NCBI GenBank assembly: GCA_022822365.1
Contig: JAJEBV010000035.1
Location: 136,082 to 200,081, forward strand
DNA: 64,000 nt
Reading direction: 5' to 3'
From: Thermoanaerobaculia bacterium
GTDB taxonomy: Bacteria > Acidobacteriota > Thermoanaerobaculia > Multivoradales > Multivoraceae
Shown here: piece after piece, positions 1 through 6,603 of the stretch
How positions within the stretch are numbered: the stretch's first letter is position 1
Layout of the letters: each line of letters opens with the position of its first letter
Program-made: the position numbers and the translations under genes
Notes under the pieces: generated by a model
Databases searched by the model: none
Told to the model about the DNA's origin: nothing
The model's input: only the letters and a program-made list of their open reading frames with translations

Positions 1-340
1 CGGGCCACGTCGGTTCCGACGGAACGAAGCCGAAGCAACGGGGATGGTCCAGCCGGGTCGTCATCGGGAGGATGTCCTCCACGGCCCGCTGCAGCACCTC
101 CTCTGCCGGCCGGCCTTCCTCCGGCGGCTTCTCGAGCAGAATCCGTTCGAGCCCTTCCTGGAACTCCCCGTCCCAGGCGTTCTCGCCAGGCAGGCTCTCG
201 ATCCGAGCCACCGCGAGCTCCACGGCCTTTCCGGCCAGAGCCAGCATGGCTTCGGGAGACATCCGGAGGTCGGAGCGAGCCACTCCCCCATCGGCGGACC
301 GCGGGTCTCCGCCCTTGTCCCCTTCTTCGTGTTTGCCCAC
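1..340 (-). CDS. PLP-dependent group II decarboxylase, N-terminal part (runs off the window)
   Basis: Reading the minus strand from a GTG at 340 gives about 113 codons without a stop up to the window edge. The visible part is a helical N-terminal arm (MLALAGKAVELAVARIESL) followed by LDHPRCFGFVPSEPTWP. That is the signature of the start of the aromatic-L-amino-acid/glutamate decarboxylase fold (pattern HPRFFxxxPSxxTWPG). The PLP lysine lies outside the window, so substrate and activity cannot be judged. It follows the LLM oxidoreductase gene by 18 nt on the same strand, so the two may be co-transcribed. No good Shine-Dalgarno precedes the GTG; an internal ATG about 26 codons later is an alternative start. 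Confidence 0.72.
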   Translation of the reverse strand, partial: MGKHEEGDKGGDPRSADGGVARSDLRMSPEAMLALAGKAVELAVARIESLPGENAWDGEFQEGLERILLEKPPEEGRPAEEVLQRAVEDILPMTTRLDHPRCFGFVPSEPTWP

Positions 341-358
341 GATCGTCGATTCTAGGCG

Positions 359-1261
359 TTAGCGAAACGCCGGCGCGACCTCCTCGATGAACCTGTCGAG
401 GACTTCCCTCTGGCGGTCCGTGCCGCCCAGGTTGAACGCCGGGACGATGTACTCGTCCACACCGGCATCGCGGTAGGCGCCGACCGCGTCGGTGATCTCC
501 GAAACGCCACCGACGTTGGCCGGCATCGCCGTGCCGCGCCGGCGGATCCTGGACAGGAACGCCTCGTCGTCGCTCAGGAACAGGAGCGCGACCGCCGATC
601 GCTCGATCTCCGCCGGGTCCCGCCCGACATTCTCGCAGTGGGCGTCGAGCACGGCCATCTTGTGCTTGAGGATGTCCACCGTGCCCCAGACGTTCCACTC
701 GTCGGCGTGCTGGGCGGTGATCCGCAGCGTCACCTTCTCGCCGCCGCCGCCGATCATCAGCGGCAGGGGATCCTGGACCGGCTTCGGCTCGAGCGGCGCG
801 TCGACCAGTTGGTAGGCATCGCCGACGAAGCTCGCGTTCCGCCGGCCGTACAGCGCCTTGATCACCCGGCAGGCCTCGTCCAGACGGCGGAGCCGCTCGC
901 CCAGCGTGTAAAAGGGGATGCCGTAGGCCAGGTGCTCGTTCTCCTGCCAGCCGGCGCCGAGGCCCAGTACGACCCGGCCACCCGAGATGTGGTCGATCGT
1001 CGCCGCCATCTTCGCCAGCACGGCCGGATGCCGGTAGGTGTTGCCGGTCACCAGCGGACCGATCCGCACCCGCGGCACGGCAGCGGCCAGGGCCGCGATC
1101 GTGGTCCAACACTCCGCCCACGGCGCCGACGTGTCCTCGTCGTTCGGCATGAAGTGGTCGGCGTACCAGATGCCGTCCCAGCCCGTCGCCTCGACATGCC
1201 GGGACATCTCCAGCAGGTCGAACCAGGGCATCGTGGGGGCGGGCCAGTAGCTGAATCGCAT
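359..1261 (-). CDS. LLM-class flavin-dependent oxidoreductase
   Basis: A 300-residue luciferase-like monooxygenase family protein, a TIM barrel using F420 or FMN. It opens with the typical strand and helix (MRFSYWPAP, then GWDGIWYADHFMPND). It carries RVRIGPLVTGNTYRHPAVLAKMAA followed by GGRVVLGLGAGWQENEHLAYGIPF, the hallmark segments of F420-dependent LLM enzymes, and later PLMIGGGGEKVTLRI. Length fits the family (280-330 aa). Substrate is unknown. The cofactor is more likely F420 than FMN by resemblance, but this cannot be proven here. It is the first gene of a possible pair with the downstream decarboxylase. A second, distantly similar LLM enzyme lies at 33682-34575. Confidence 0.85.
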   Translation of the reverse strand: MRFSYWPAPTMPWFDLLEMSRHVEATGWDGIWYADHFMPNDEDTSAPWAECWTTIAALAAAVPRVRIGPLVTGNTYRHPAVLAKMAATIDHISGGRVVLGLGAGWQENEHLAYGIPFYTLGERLRRLDEACRVIKALYGRRNASFVGDAYQLVDAPLEPKPVQDPLPLMIGGGGEKVTLRITAQHADEWNVWGTVDILKHKMAVLDAHCENVGRDPAEIERSAVALLFLSDDEAFLSRIRRRGTAMPANVGGVSEITDAVGAYRDAGVDEYIVPAFNLGGTDRQREVLDRFIEEVAPAFR

Positions 1262-1379
1262 TCGAGGGCTCCGTCAAGCAGATTGCGTCGTGCGGCGCGT
1301 ACCTTACCGCGCAGGCACATGACACGTCCGCTGGGAGGTCAACGGCGCCTCTCAGACACTCCGAAGTGGGTGCAGTGGA

Positions 1380-1490
1380 TCTCCCACTGGGTACGCGGGT
1401 CTTCTGACCCGCTGCCGCCGAAGGCGTGTGACCACGGGTCTTCTGACCCGTGGAGGACAAGGCGCCGGCCGCCAGGCCGGCTTCGCCCGA
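1380..1490 (+). repeat. Dispersed palindromic repeat, copy A (two hairpins)
   Basis: This intergenic element contains GCGGGTC-TTCT-GACCCGC at 1395-1412 followed by TGCCGCCGAAGGCG. It has a second, stronger hairpin CCACGGGTC-TTCT-GACCCGTGG at 1432-1453 with 9-bp arms, then a GGCCGCCAGGCCGGCTTCGCC segment starting near 1464. The same 18-nt core recurs exactly at 31252-31269, 35866-35883 and 44643-44660, always between genes. It behaves like a REP/MITE-type extragenic element and may also act as a terminator. Confidence 0.8.
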
Positions 1491-1504
1491 CCGCCCAGGC
1501 GCGA

Positions 1505-1930
1505 CTACCGAGACTGCCAGCCCTCCGCTTCCACGGCAAGCACGATCCGCGCGCAAGCAAGCGCATCCGAGCCGGCGTCATGGTGCCGAAGAGGAATGCC
1601 CAAACGCCGACAGACATCCGGCAGCTTGGCGCTAGCAAAGGGCCACTGCCGGTGCGCCAGTTCCACCGTGCAGACAAAACGCCTTCGCGGCGGGCGCAGG
1701 CGGTAGCGAGCGCAGCACGCGTTGAGCACCCGCCGGTCGAACCTGGCGTTGTGAGCGGCAACGAACCGCGCTGATGCGAGCCATTCCTCCAACGTCGGCC
1801 AGAGATCAGCGAAGGTGGGCGCCTCGCGCACATCTTCCCAACTCAGGCCGTGGAGCCCTGTGAAGGTGAAGCGTCGGCCGGGAGGACGGATCAAGTACTC
1901 GTCATCGCCAAGCACGACCGTTCCCCGCAC
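1505..1930 (-). pseudogene. DEDDh (DnaQ-like) 3'-5' exonuclease, 5'-truncated
   Basis: The 141 codons match the middle and end of an RNase T/DnaQ exonuclease. LIRPPG and LHGLSWEDVREAPTF come first, then the Exo II region FVAAHNARFDRRVL, a CTVELAHRQWP segment and the Exo III region RHHDAGSDALACARI with the catalytic His and Asp. The Exo I motif (DxE in a VAIDxET context), which supplies two metal ligands, is missing from this frame. The only possible start is a GTG inside the CRISPR-like repeat at 1920-1946. Upstream sequence in another frame reads VAIDT, which may be coincidence or a shifted remnant. Without Exo I the protein should be inactive, so it is called a decayed gene. Intact relatives act in DNA repair, and some are fused to Cas2. 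Confidence 0.68.
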
Positions 1931-1946
1931 ACGCGGGGATGAACCG
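1920..1946 (+). repeat. Solitary type I-E-like CRISPR repeat
   Basis: The 27 nt read GTTCCCCGC-ACA-CGCGGGGA followed by TGAACCG. This is the classic type I-E repeat architecture: GTTCCCCGC stem, short loop, GCGGGGAT stem and the TGAACCG tail. No second copy occurs 55-65 nt away on either side and no cas gene is visible. It is therefore one isolated unit at the broken 5' end of the exonuclease gene, not an array. Confidence 0.6.
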
Positions 1947-1967
1947 AACTTTGGCCTCCAGTGTCAA

Positions 1968-2011
1968 TGGCAACCGAAAATGTCCCACTTGTGGCAACTG
2001 AAACTGCGCAC
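1968..2011. mobile_element. Possible IS21-family terminal remnant
   Basis: Two imperfect direct copies, TGGCAACCGAAAATGTCCCA at 1968 and TGGCAACTGAAACTGCGCAC at 1992, repeat with a 24-nt period. Such multiple short terminal repeats with a TGGCAAC core resemble the ends of IS21-like elements as I remember them. No istA or istB coding sequence remains nearby. If correct, an insertion here removed the start of the exonuclease gene. The rest of 1947-2190 shows nothing recognisable. Confidence 0.35.
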
Positions 2012-2192
2012 TTCTTCGGCTGCGGAAGGATCCTGACCAGGCGTCCCGAGTGGCGGCCCAGGACTCCGGCGTTTGCCGCGGGGAGCGCAACGAGCGGCCA
2101 CCCGCTGAACTGACACTGCTGCAGTAGCCGCCGTGGCTACGCCGCCGACATCATGAGGCCGTGTCGCTACACTCCGTCGACCACTCTCTCCC

Positions 2193-2435
2193 ACGCGCTA
2201 CTTCGGCGAACAAGTCAAGCGCAAGCGCCCTCACATCGACGCGGACTTGTGCCGTTCCGTCATCGAGTCACCTCTACGGAGCGAACGCCAGCAGGACGGC
2301 CGCATCCGGTTCTGGGGCAGAATCACCCTGCTCGGGGAAGCCACCGACCGGATCCTCCGCGTCGTCACCTTGGAGGACGGTAGGACCATCCACAATGCGT
2401 TTCTCGATCGCAGGTACCGCGAGGACAAGCAATGA
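2193..2435 (+). CDS. Small DUF2283-partner protein (DUF4258/toxin-like), start codon altered
   Basis: The frame is open from 2157. Family-like sequence begins RYFGEQVKRKRPHIDADLCRSV and continues with GRIRFWGRI and LRVVTLEDGRTIHNAFLDRRY. This is the pattern of small proteins encoded directly before DUF2283 genes, probably a toxin-antitoxin-like or regulatory pair. The codon where relatives usually start is ACG (2193-2195) instead of ATG. The first ordinary alternative is TTG at 2247, which would drop 18 conserved residues. The stop overlaps the next gene's ATG (ATGA). Expression is therefore doubtful but the coding frame looks preserved. Confidence 0.6.
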   Translation, partial: TRYFGEQVKRKRPHIDADLCRSVIESPLRSERQQDGRIRFWGRITLLGEATDRILRVVTLEDGRTIHNAFLDRRYREDKQ

Positions 2436-2647
2436 AGATGCACTACTACCCGGACACGGACAGCCTCTACGTGGAGTTCAAGAGCGAACCGAGCGTCGAA
2501 ACCAGGGAAGTCGCTGACGGTCTCAACGTGGATCTCGACGCGCGCGGGAACGTCGTCGGCTTCGACATCGACCACGCGGCTGAACGGCTCGACCTCGCGA
2601 CCCTGGAGACTGAAGCGCTACCGATAAGGGCGTACAAGGCCGGCTGA
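2432..2647 (+). CDS. DUF2283 domain protein
   Basis: A 71-residue protein with the DUF2283 pattern: MHYYPDTDSLYVEFKSEP, then VADGLNVDLDARGNVVGFDIDHA. The fold is a small beta-rich domain of unproven function that is repeatedly found in two-gene cassettes with a short basic partner, suggesting an antitoxin-like role. It overlaps the partner gene by 4 nt, so the two are translationally coupled. The gene ends just before a perfect inverted repeat at 2650-2665 that separates it from the convergent ATPase gene. Confidence 0.75.
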   Translation: MKMHYYPDTDSLYVEFKSEPSVETREVADGLNVDLDARGNVVGFDIDHAAERLDLATLETEALPIRAYKAG

Positions 2648-2649
2648 CG

Positions 2650-2665
2650 GCTGACATCTGTCAGC
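2650..2665. terminator. Inverted repeat between convergent genes
   Basis: GCTGACA-TC-TGTCAGC is a perfect 7-bp inverted repeat three bases after the DUF2283 stop, in the gap facing the convergent ATPase gene. No T-run follows, so a factor-independent terminator is only a possibility. Confidence 0.35.
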
Positions 2666-2700
2666 GCGAGAGATCGCTGCGCCGGCCGGGGCGAAGACCG

Positions 2701-3846
2701 TCACCAAACCGAGAACGGCTCCCCGGCCGGGACGGCCGTGATCCGGTCGTCGATGACATACCTCGTATCACCTGGGTACACGACGTACAGGGCCTCCAGC
2801 CGGAGGTCGTCGACGGCAATCGTCATCGAACGAGTCCGGCGCGGCGCGTCGACGCGTTTGATCTCCACGCCGACGCGACGGCCCTGCTTAAACAGCAACA
2901 AGTCGAGTTCCGCGCCGTTGTGGGTGGCCCAGAAACAGACCTCGTCGGGCGCCGATTCGGCGATGACCTTCTCCAGGATGAAGCCCTCCCAGGACGCGCC
3001 GATGCGGGGATGCACCTGCAGGGCATCCATCGTGCCCACACCGATCAACTCGTGATAGAGGCCGGAGTCCCGAAGGTAGATCTTGGGCCGCTTGACCTGC
3101 CGCTTGCGCAGGTTCTCGCGCCACGGCCGCAACTGCCGGATGAGGAACAGGTGCTCCAGGAGGTCGACGTAGCGCCGCACGGTCGCCTGGGCGACTTCAA
3201 GGGCCGTCGCCAGTTCCGCGACGTTGAGAATCTGCCCGTGGTAGTGCGCGAGCATTGCCAGCAGCCGGTGCAGAGCCGGCACGCCGAGCGCGGCACCGAA
3301 CTGCGGCAGGTCTCGTTCCACGAACGTCCTGAGAAAAGCCCTGCGCCAACCCGCGCTCTCACCATCCGTGTCAGCCAGAAACGACAGCGGGAAGCCTCCG
3401 CGCACCCACAGCTCAGGCATCCGGGCCACGCCGACCTCGTCGACTCCGAAGCCGCCGAGCTCGATGTACTCGATGCGCCCGGCCAATGACTCGGCGCTTT
3501 GGCGCAGCAGGTCGGGACCGGCGCTCCCCAGCACGAGGAAGCGCGCCGGGTTGTCGTCGCGGTCGACCAGAACCCGCAACATCGGGAAGAGATCGGGACG
3601 ACGCTGCACCTCGTCGATGACGACGAGGCCGCTCAGATCCTGAAGCGCCGTCCGCGGATTCTCGAGTCGCGCCAGGCTAACCGGATCTTCGAGGTCGAAG
3701 TAGTTGGCCGAGTCGGCAGACAAGAGCTGCCGGGCCAGAGTTGTCTTGCCGCACTGACGCGGCCCGACGGTCCCCACGACGGGGAAACGCGTGAGCGCCA
3801 GCTCAACGGACTTCTGCGCGGTGCGGGGAACCAGAAGCTTCGGCAT
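2701..3846 (-). CDS. AAA+ ATPase of the DUF4143 family
   Basis: A 381-residue protein using the ATG at 3846. Walker A is VGPRQCGKTTLARQL, Walker B LSGLVVIDEVQRRPDL, with a sensor region ARFLVLGSAGPDLLRQSAESLAGR. A winged-helix-like section and a C-terminal DUF4143 nuclease-like domain follow (FWATHNGAELDLLLFKQGRRVGVEIKRVDAP). The D-x(n)-ExK arrangement there is PD-(D/E)XK-like. These proteins are common in prokaryotes and often sit in accessory DNA; their cellular role is not settled. A start 7 codons upstream (3867) is possible, but it would lie inside the inverted repeat 3859-3879, so 3846 is preferred. Confidence 0.85.
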   Translation of the reverse strand: MPKLLVPRTAQKSVELALTRFPVVGTVGPRQCGKTTLARQLLSADSANYFDLEDPVSLARLENPRTALQDLSGLVVIDEVQRRPDLFPMLRVLVDRDDNPARFLVLGSAGPDLLRQSAESLAGRIEYIELGGFGVDEVGVARMPELWVRGGFPLSFLADTDGESAGWRRAFLRTFVERDLPQFGAALGVPALHRLLAMLAHYHGQILNVAELATALEVAQATVRRYVDLLEHLFLIRQLRPWRENLRKRQVKRPKIYLRDSGLYHELIGVGTMDALQVHPRIGASWEGFILEKVIAESAPDEVCFWATHNGAELDLLLFKQGRRVGVEIKRVDAPRRTRSMTIAVDDLRLEALYVVYPGDTRYVIDDRITAVPAGEPFSVW

Positions 3847-3858
3847 ATGTTCCAAGAT

Positions 3859-3879
3859 AATACACACTAGAAGTGTATT
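3859..3879 (-). promoter_or_regulatory. Inverted repeat/operator candidate upstream of the ATPase gene
   Basis: AATACAC-ACTAGAA-GTGTATT has 7-bp arms around a 7-nt spacer in an unusually AT-rich patch. On the minus strand it contains TATTAT, a good -10-like hexamer just ahead of the ATG at 3846. It could be a promoter with an overlapping operator, possibly for a near-leaderless mRNA. Confidence 0.4.
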
Positions 3880-3901
3880 TCTTCATGGAAACACTGGCCT
3901 C

Positions 3902-3939
3902 CTAGGCCAGAGCCGCGGCCACTTCGGCCAGCCGATGGC
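3902..3939. repeat. 38-bp direct repeat, left copy (matches the 3' end of hpnG)
   Basis: This segment matches 6566-6603 at 35 of 38 positions, including the core GCCGCGGCCACTTCGGCCAG. The right copy encodes the last residues of HpnG (RLAEVAAALA, stop). The left copy keeps the same tail and stop but has no hpnG sequence upstream of it. The two copies bracket the Spondin_N gene in direct orientation. The rest of 3868-4055 shows no gene. Confidence 0.75.
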
Positions 3940-4055
3940 TGAGGTGGTCCCGGTTGTTTGGACAGTTTCCGCGTCTGGCCAAGGCATTCTCGGTCGGTCG
4001 ATCAAGCCGCAGCCGCCTTCGCCGAGGGCCCGCCACGACCCTCTTCACGTTGACC

Positions 4056-6455
4056 TCAACCGGTCTGGCCTTCCGCGCCCTCGCAGACACCAGCGAACGC
4101 CTTCGTGTCCGTGATCGCGTCAGCCGGAGTTCCCGCCGCGTTGGAGTGCTCCCAGATTCTCCCGCCTTCGGCATCCGCCGCCGTGTCTTCCACCCGGATC
4201 GTGTAGCCGAGGTCCGTCGTTGATGCCGTGAAGACCCATACGTGGCCGTTCACCGAACAACCACCCTCCAGCACCTTCACGAGGACCTCCCAGTTCGAAT
4301 CGTCGAAGAACCAGAACAGGCCCGAGTCGTTCGTTCCCACGCGGGCCACGCTCGCGACGCCGCCAGCCTCGTCCGCCCCTCGCCAATCGACGGTCACGGC
4401 GAATCGCGAATCGAGCAGGCAGAGGGTCTCAGGCGCCGCCTCGCACGAGCCCGCCGGATCGTTCGCCTCGACCAGGAACGTCCGCGACGCCCGAGACTCC
4501 TCGCCGGCGCCGCTCAGGGAGAGAGTCACGTCGTAGAAGCCGGGCTCGGCCCAGGCGTGGCTTGGATTCAGGTCGCGCGCGGCGCGACCGTCGCCGAAAT
4601 CCCACTCGCGCCGTGACACCGCGCCCGAACTTCCGTCGCTGAAGCGCACCGGAACCCCGGCCCGCGCTCGGCACAGGTCGTCCGGGCACTCCACGTCGAC
4701 CGTGAAATCCGCGCGCGGAGGACCGGGGTCGACCGGCGGCGGAGGCGGAGGTGGGGGTGGAGGTGGGGGTGGAGGTGGAGGTGGGGGTGGAGGTGGGGGT
4801 GAAGGTCCTCCTCCTCCGCCGCCCCCACCGCCTCCACCTGGCGGTCCCGGCGGCGGCGGGGGTGGCGGCTGCGGAGGGGCCGGCGGAGGAGGAGGCTCCA
4901 CGGACCGCTCGTTGACGGTCATCGCGAAGAGAAGCGAGTCCGTGTCGGGTTCGGTCGTGTCGCTGTCCGTCACCGTGTACGTGTAGAACCTCCGCGCGCT
5001 CGCCGCCGACGCGACGCCGGACAATGTCCGCGACTGATCGTTGAAGACCAGTCCGGCCGGAGGCGTGGGAGTCAAGCTGTAGCGCAACGTTCCGTTGCCG
5101 CCCGTGGCCGCCGGCAACGACAGGCCGAGCGTGTCGCCAACGGTCAGCGTCTGCTCGGCGATCGAGGCGGACGGGGGAAACGAAGGAGCGGCGTCGCCGG
5201 GCGCCATCGTGGCGCCCATCCCCGACGTGGACCAGTCGCTGGAACCTTCCGCGTTTCGCGCCTGTATCCGCACGTGGTACGAGGTGGTCGCCTGGAGCCC
5301 CGCTATGGTCGTCGTGCGTACCGTTCCCGAATGCGCGTGGCTCGTCCAGGCGCCCGACGACGAGGAGAGTCGGTACTGGACCGCGTAGCCGCTGATGGGA
5401 GGTCCCTCGTTGCGCGGTTCGGCCCAGGCAGCCTTGAGCGTGCTGGCGGACGCGCCGGTCACCGCGGGAGCGCCCGGAGTGTCCGGCGGCTCGTTCTCAT
5501 CCACGACCGAGACGTTGACGGTCCGGGACGCGCTCAACCCGCCCCCGTCCCTCGCCACGACGGAGAAGGCGTAGCTGCTCCGGGCTTCGAAGTCCAGGTC
5601 CGTGGACGACCCGACGGAGAGCTGCGCCGTCTGCGAATCGACCGAGAACGAAGCACTGTCCGCGCCGGCCAGGCTGTAGGAAAGACTGTCGCCCGCATCC
5701 GGATCGTCCGCGGTGACCGGAGATCCGAACGTGCCGACGGTGTTCTCCCGCACGCTCAGCGCCAGAGCCGTCGACGGCGAGAACGCGGGCGGCCGGTTCG
5801 TGACCTGCAACTCGAAGACGAAGGTCGCCATGGCCTGGGTGGCGCCCGCGAACTTGCCCGTCCCCTTGATGCTCGTGATGGTCCCCCGCGGCACCGTGTC
5901 CGGGTTCGACAGGCTGAACTCCGTACCGTCCTCGGTGCCCGCGTCGTAGGGGAAGAGATCGACCTCCACCCGCGCCAACCACTCGTTGTTCGAATCCAGC
6001 AGCGAAAGACCGGATACGCCGACGAACCAGTCGGGGCTCGGGGCGATCATGGAGACGAGGGTGACCAGGGGATGGGTGTCCGTGATGTTGAAGTCAACCG
6101 ACGTCGAGGAAGTGCCGGTAGAGAGCCCGCTGCCGGAGATCACGGCGCCCCGATTGGCGCCGGCGGCGTTGATCTCCTGCGTGAGCCCGCTCGTACCCCC
6201 GAACTCCGCCATGGCCTCGATGCCGGACGTAGCCGTCCCGCCGACTTGCCAGAACGTCACGTTGCTGTTGTGGGTGCCGCCGATGAGCGGCGAGAAGTGG
6301 TCGCCGCCTGGAACCCCGCCCGGCGAGGCCGCGGCCGTCCAGATCCCCGTGAAGGTGACCCGATAGGTGACGGAGGCGCTCCCCTGGCCCAGCAGCGAAG
6401 ACGAACAGGCGAATCCCAAGGCCACCAGTGCCGGAATCAGCGCTCTACGTTTCAA
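4056..6455 (-). CDS. Secreted Spondin_N / cadherin-like / FN3 / PKD multidomain protein
   Basis: A 799-residue exported protein. A signal peptide (about 1-24) is followed by a Spondin_N domain (about 27-210, SVTYRVTFTGIWTAAASPGG, later SNVTFWQVGG). Then come a cadherin-like repeat (NTVGTFGSPVTADDPDAGDS; ARDGGGLSASRTVNV), a fibronectin type III domain (AVQYRLSSSSGAW; YHVRIQARNAEGSSDWS) and a putative Ig repeat. A glycine- and proline-rich hinge (about 518-580) precedes a PKD domain (REWDFGDGRAARDLNPSHAW). A C-terminal domain ends the protein (WFFDDSNWEVLVKVLEGG; NGHVWVFTASTTDLGYTI). Surface adhesion or matrix binding is the likely role by domain content. The gene is isolated between 38-bp direct repeats and is transcribed in the same direction as the hopanoid operon. 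Confidence 0.85.
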   Translation of the reverse strand: MKRRALIPALVALGFACSSSLLGQGSASVTYRVTFTGIWTAAASPGGVPGGDHFSPLIGGTHNSNVTFWQVGGTATSGIEAMAEFGGTSGLTQEINAAGANRGAVISGSGLSTGTSSTSVDFNITDTHPLVTLVSMIAPSPDWFVGVSGLSLLDSNNEWLARVEVDLFPYDAGTEDGTEFSLSNPDTVPRGTITSIKGTGKFAGATQAMATFVFELQVTNRPPAFSPSTALALSVRENTVGTFGSPVTADDPDAGDSLSYSLAGADSASFSVDSQTAQLSVGSSTDLDFEARSSYAFSVVARDGGGLSASRTVNVSVVDENEPPDTPGAPAVTGASASTLKAAWAEPRNEGPPISGYAVQYRLSSSSGAWTSHAHSGTVRTTTIAGLQATTSYHVRIQARNAEGSSDWSTSGMGATMAPGDAAPSFPPSASIAEQTLTVGDTLGLSLPAATGGNGTLRYSLTPTPPAGLVFNDQSRTLSGVASAASARRFYTYTVTDSDTTEPDTDSLLFAMTVNERSVEPPPPPAPPQPPPPPPPGPPGGGGGGGGGGGPSPPPPPPPPPPPPPPPPPPPPPPVDPGPPRADFTVDVECPDDLCRARAGVPVRFSDGSSGAVSRREWDFGDGRAARDLNPSHAWAEPGFYDVTLSLSGAGEESRASRTFLVEANDPAGSCEAAPETLCLLDSRFAVTVDWRGADEAGGVASVARVGTNDSGLFWFFDDSNWEVLVKVLEGGCSVNGHVWVFTASTTDLGYTIRVEDTAADAEGGRIWEHSNAAGTPADAITDTKAFAGVCEGAEGQTG
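4733..4801. repeat. Polyproline minisatellite
   Basis: Tandem GGAGGTGGGGGT-type units (12-bp period, with variants) encode an uninterrupted run of more than 20 prolines in the hinge of the Spondin_N protein. Unit gain or loss stays in frame, so hinge length can vary without breaking the gene. A second short GGC/GGA-rich stretch at 4830-4900 encodes the adjoining Gly/Pro segment. Confidence 0.8.
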
Positions 6456-6565
6456 GACACAGCCACCCCAGGTTCAGGTTCCATGGCACGATCGGGCGCC
6501 ACTACGGCCCCGCGAAGCGCCGCAGATTACCAAGTCCGCGACGGAAAGAGCTGTCCACTGAGCTT

Positions 6566-6603
6566 CTACGCCAGTGCCGCGGCCACTTCGGCCAGCCGAC
6601 GGC
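6566..6603. repeat. 38-bp direct repeat, right copy (3' end of hpnG)
   Basis: Partner of 3902-3939 with three mismatches. It contains the hpnG stop codon and the codons for its last residues. Confidence 0.75.

Noticed and set aside
1917-2015. CRISPR array
   Set aside because: Only one repeat unit is present; no second repeat occurs at spacer distance and no cas gene is nearby. Reported as a solitary repeat instead.
3902-4174. 90-codon minus-strand frame ending RLAEVAAALA
   Set aside because: Only the ending resembles a protein (HpnG), because of the 38-bp repeat; the rest overlaps the Spondin_N gene's 3' end in another frame and is Arg-rich.
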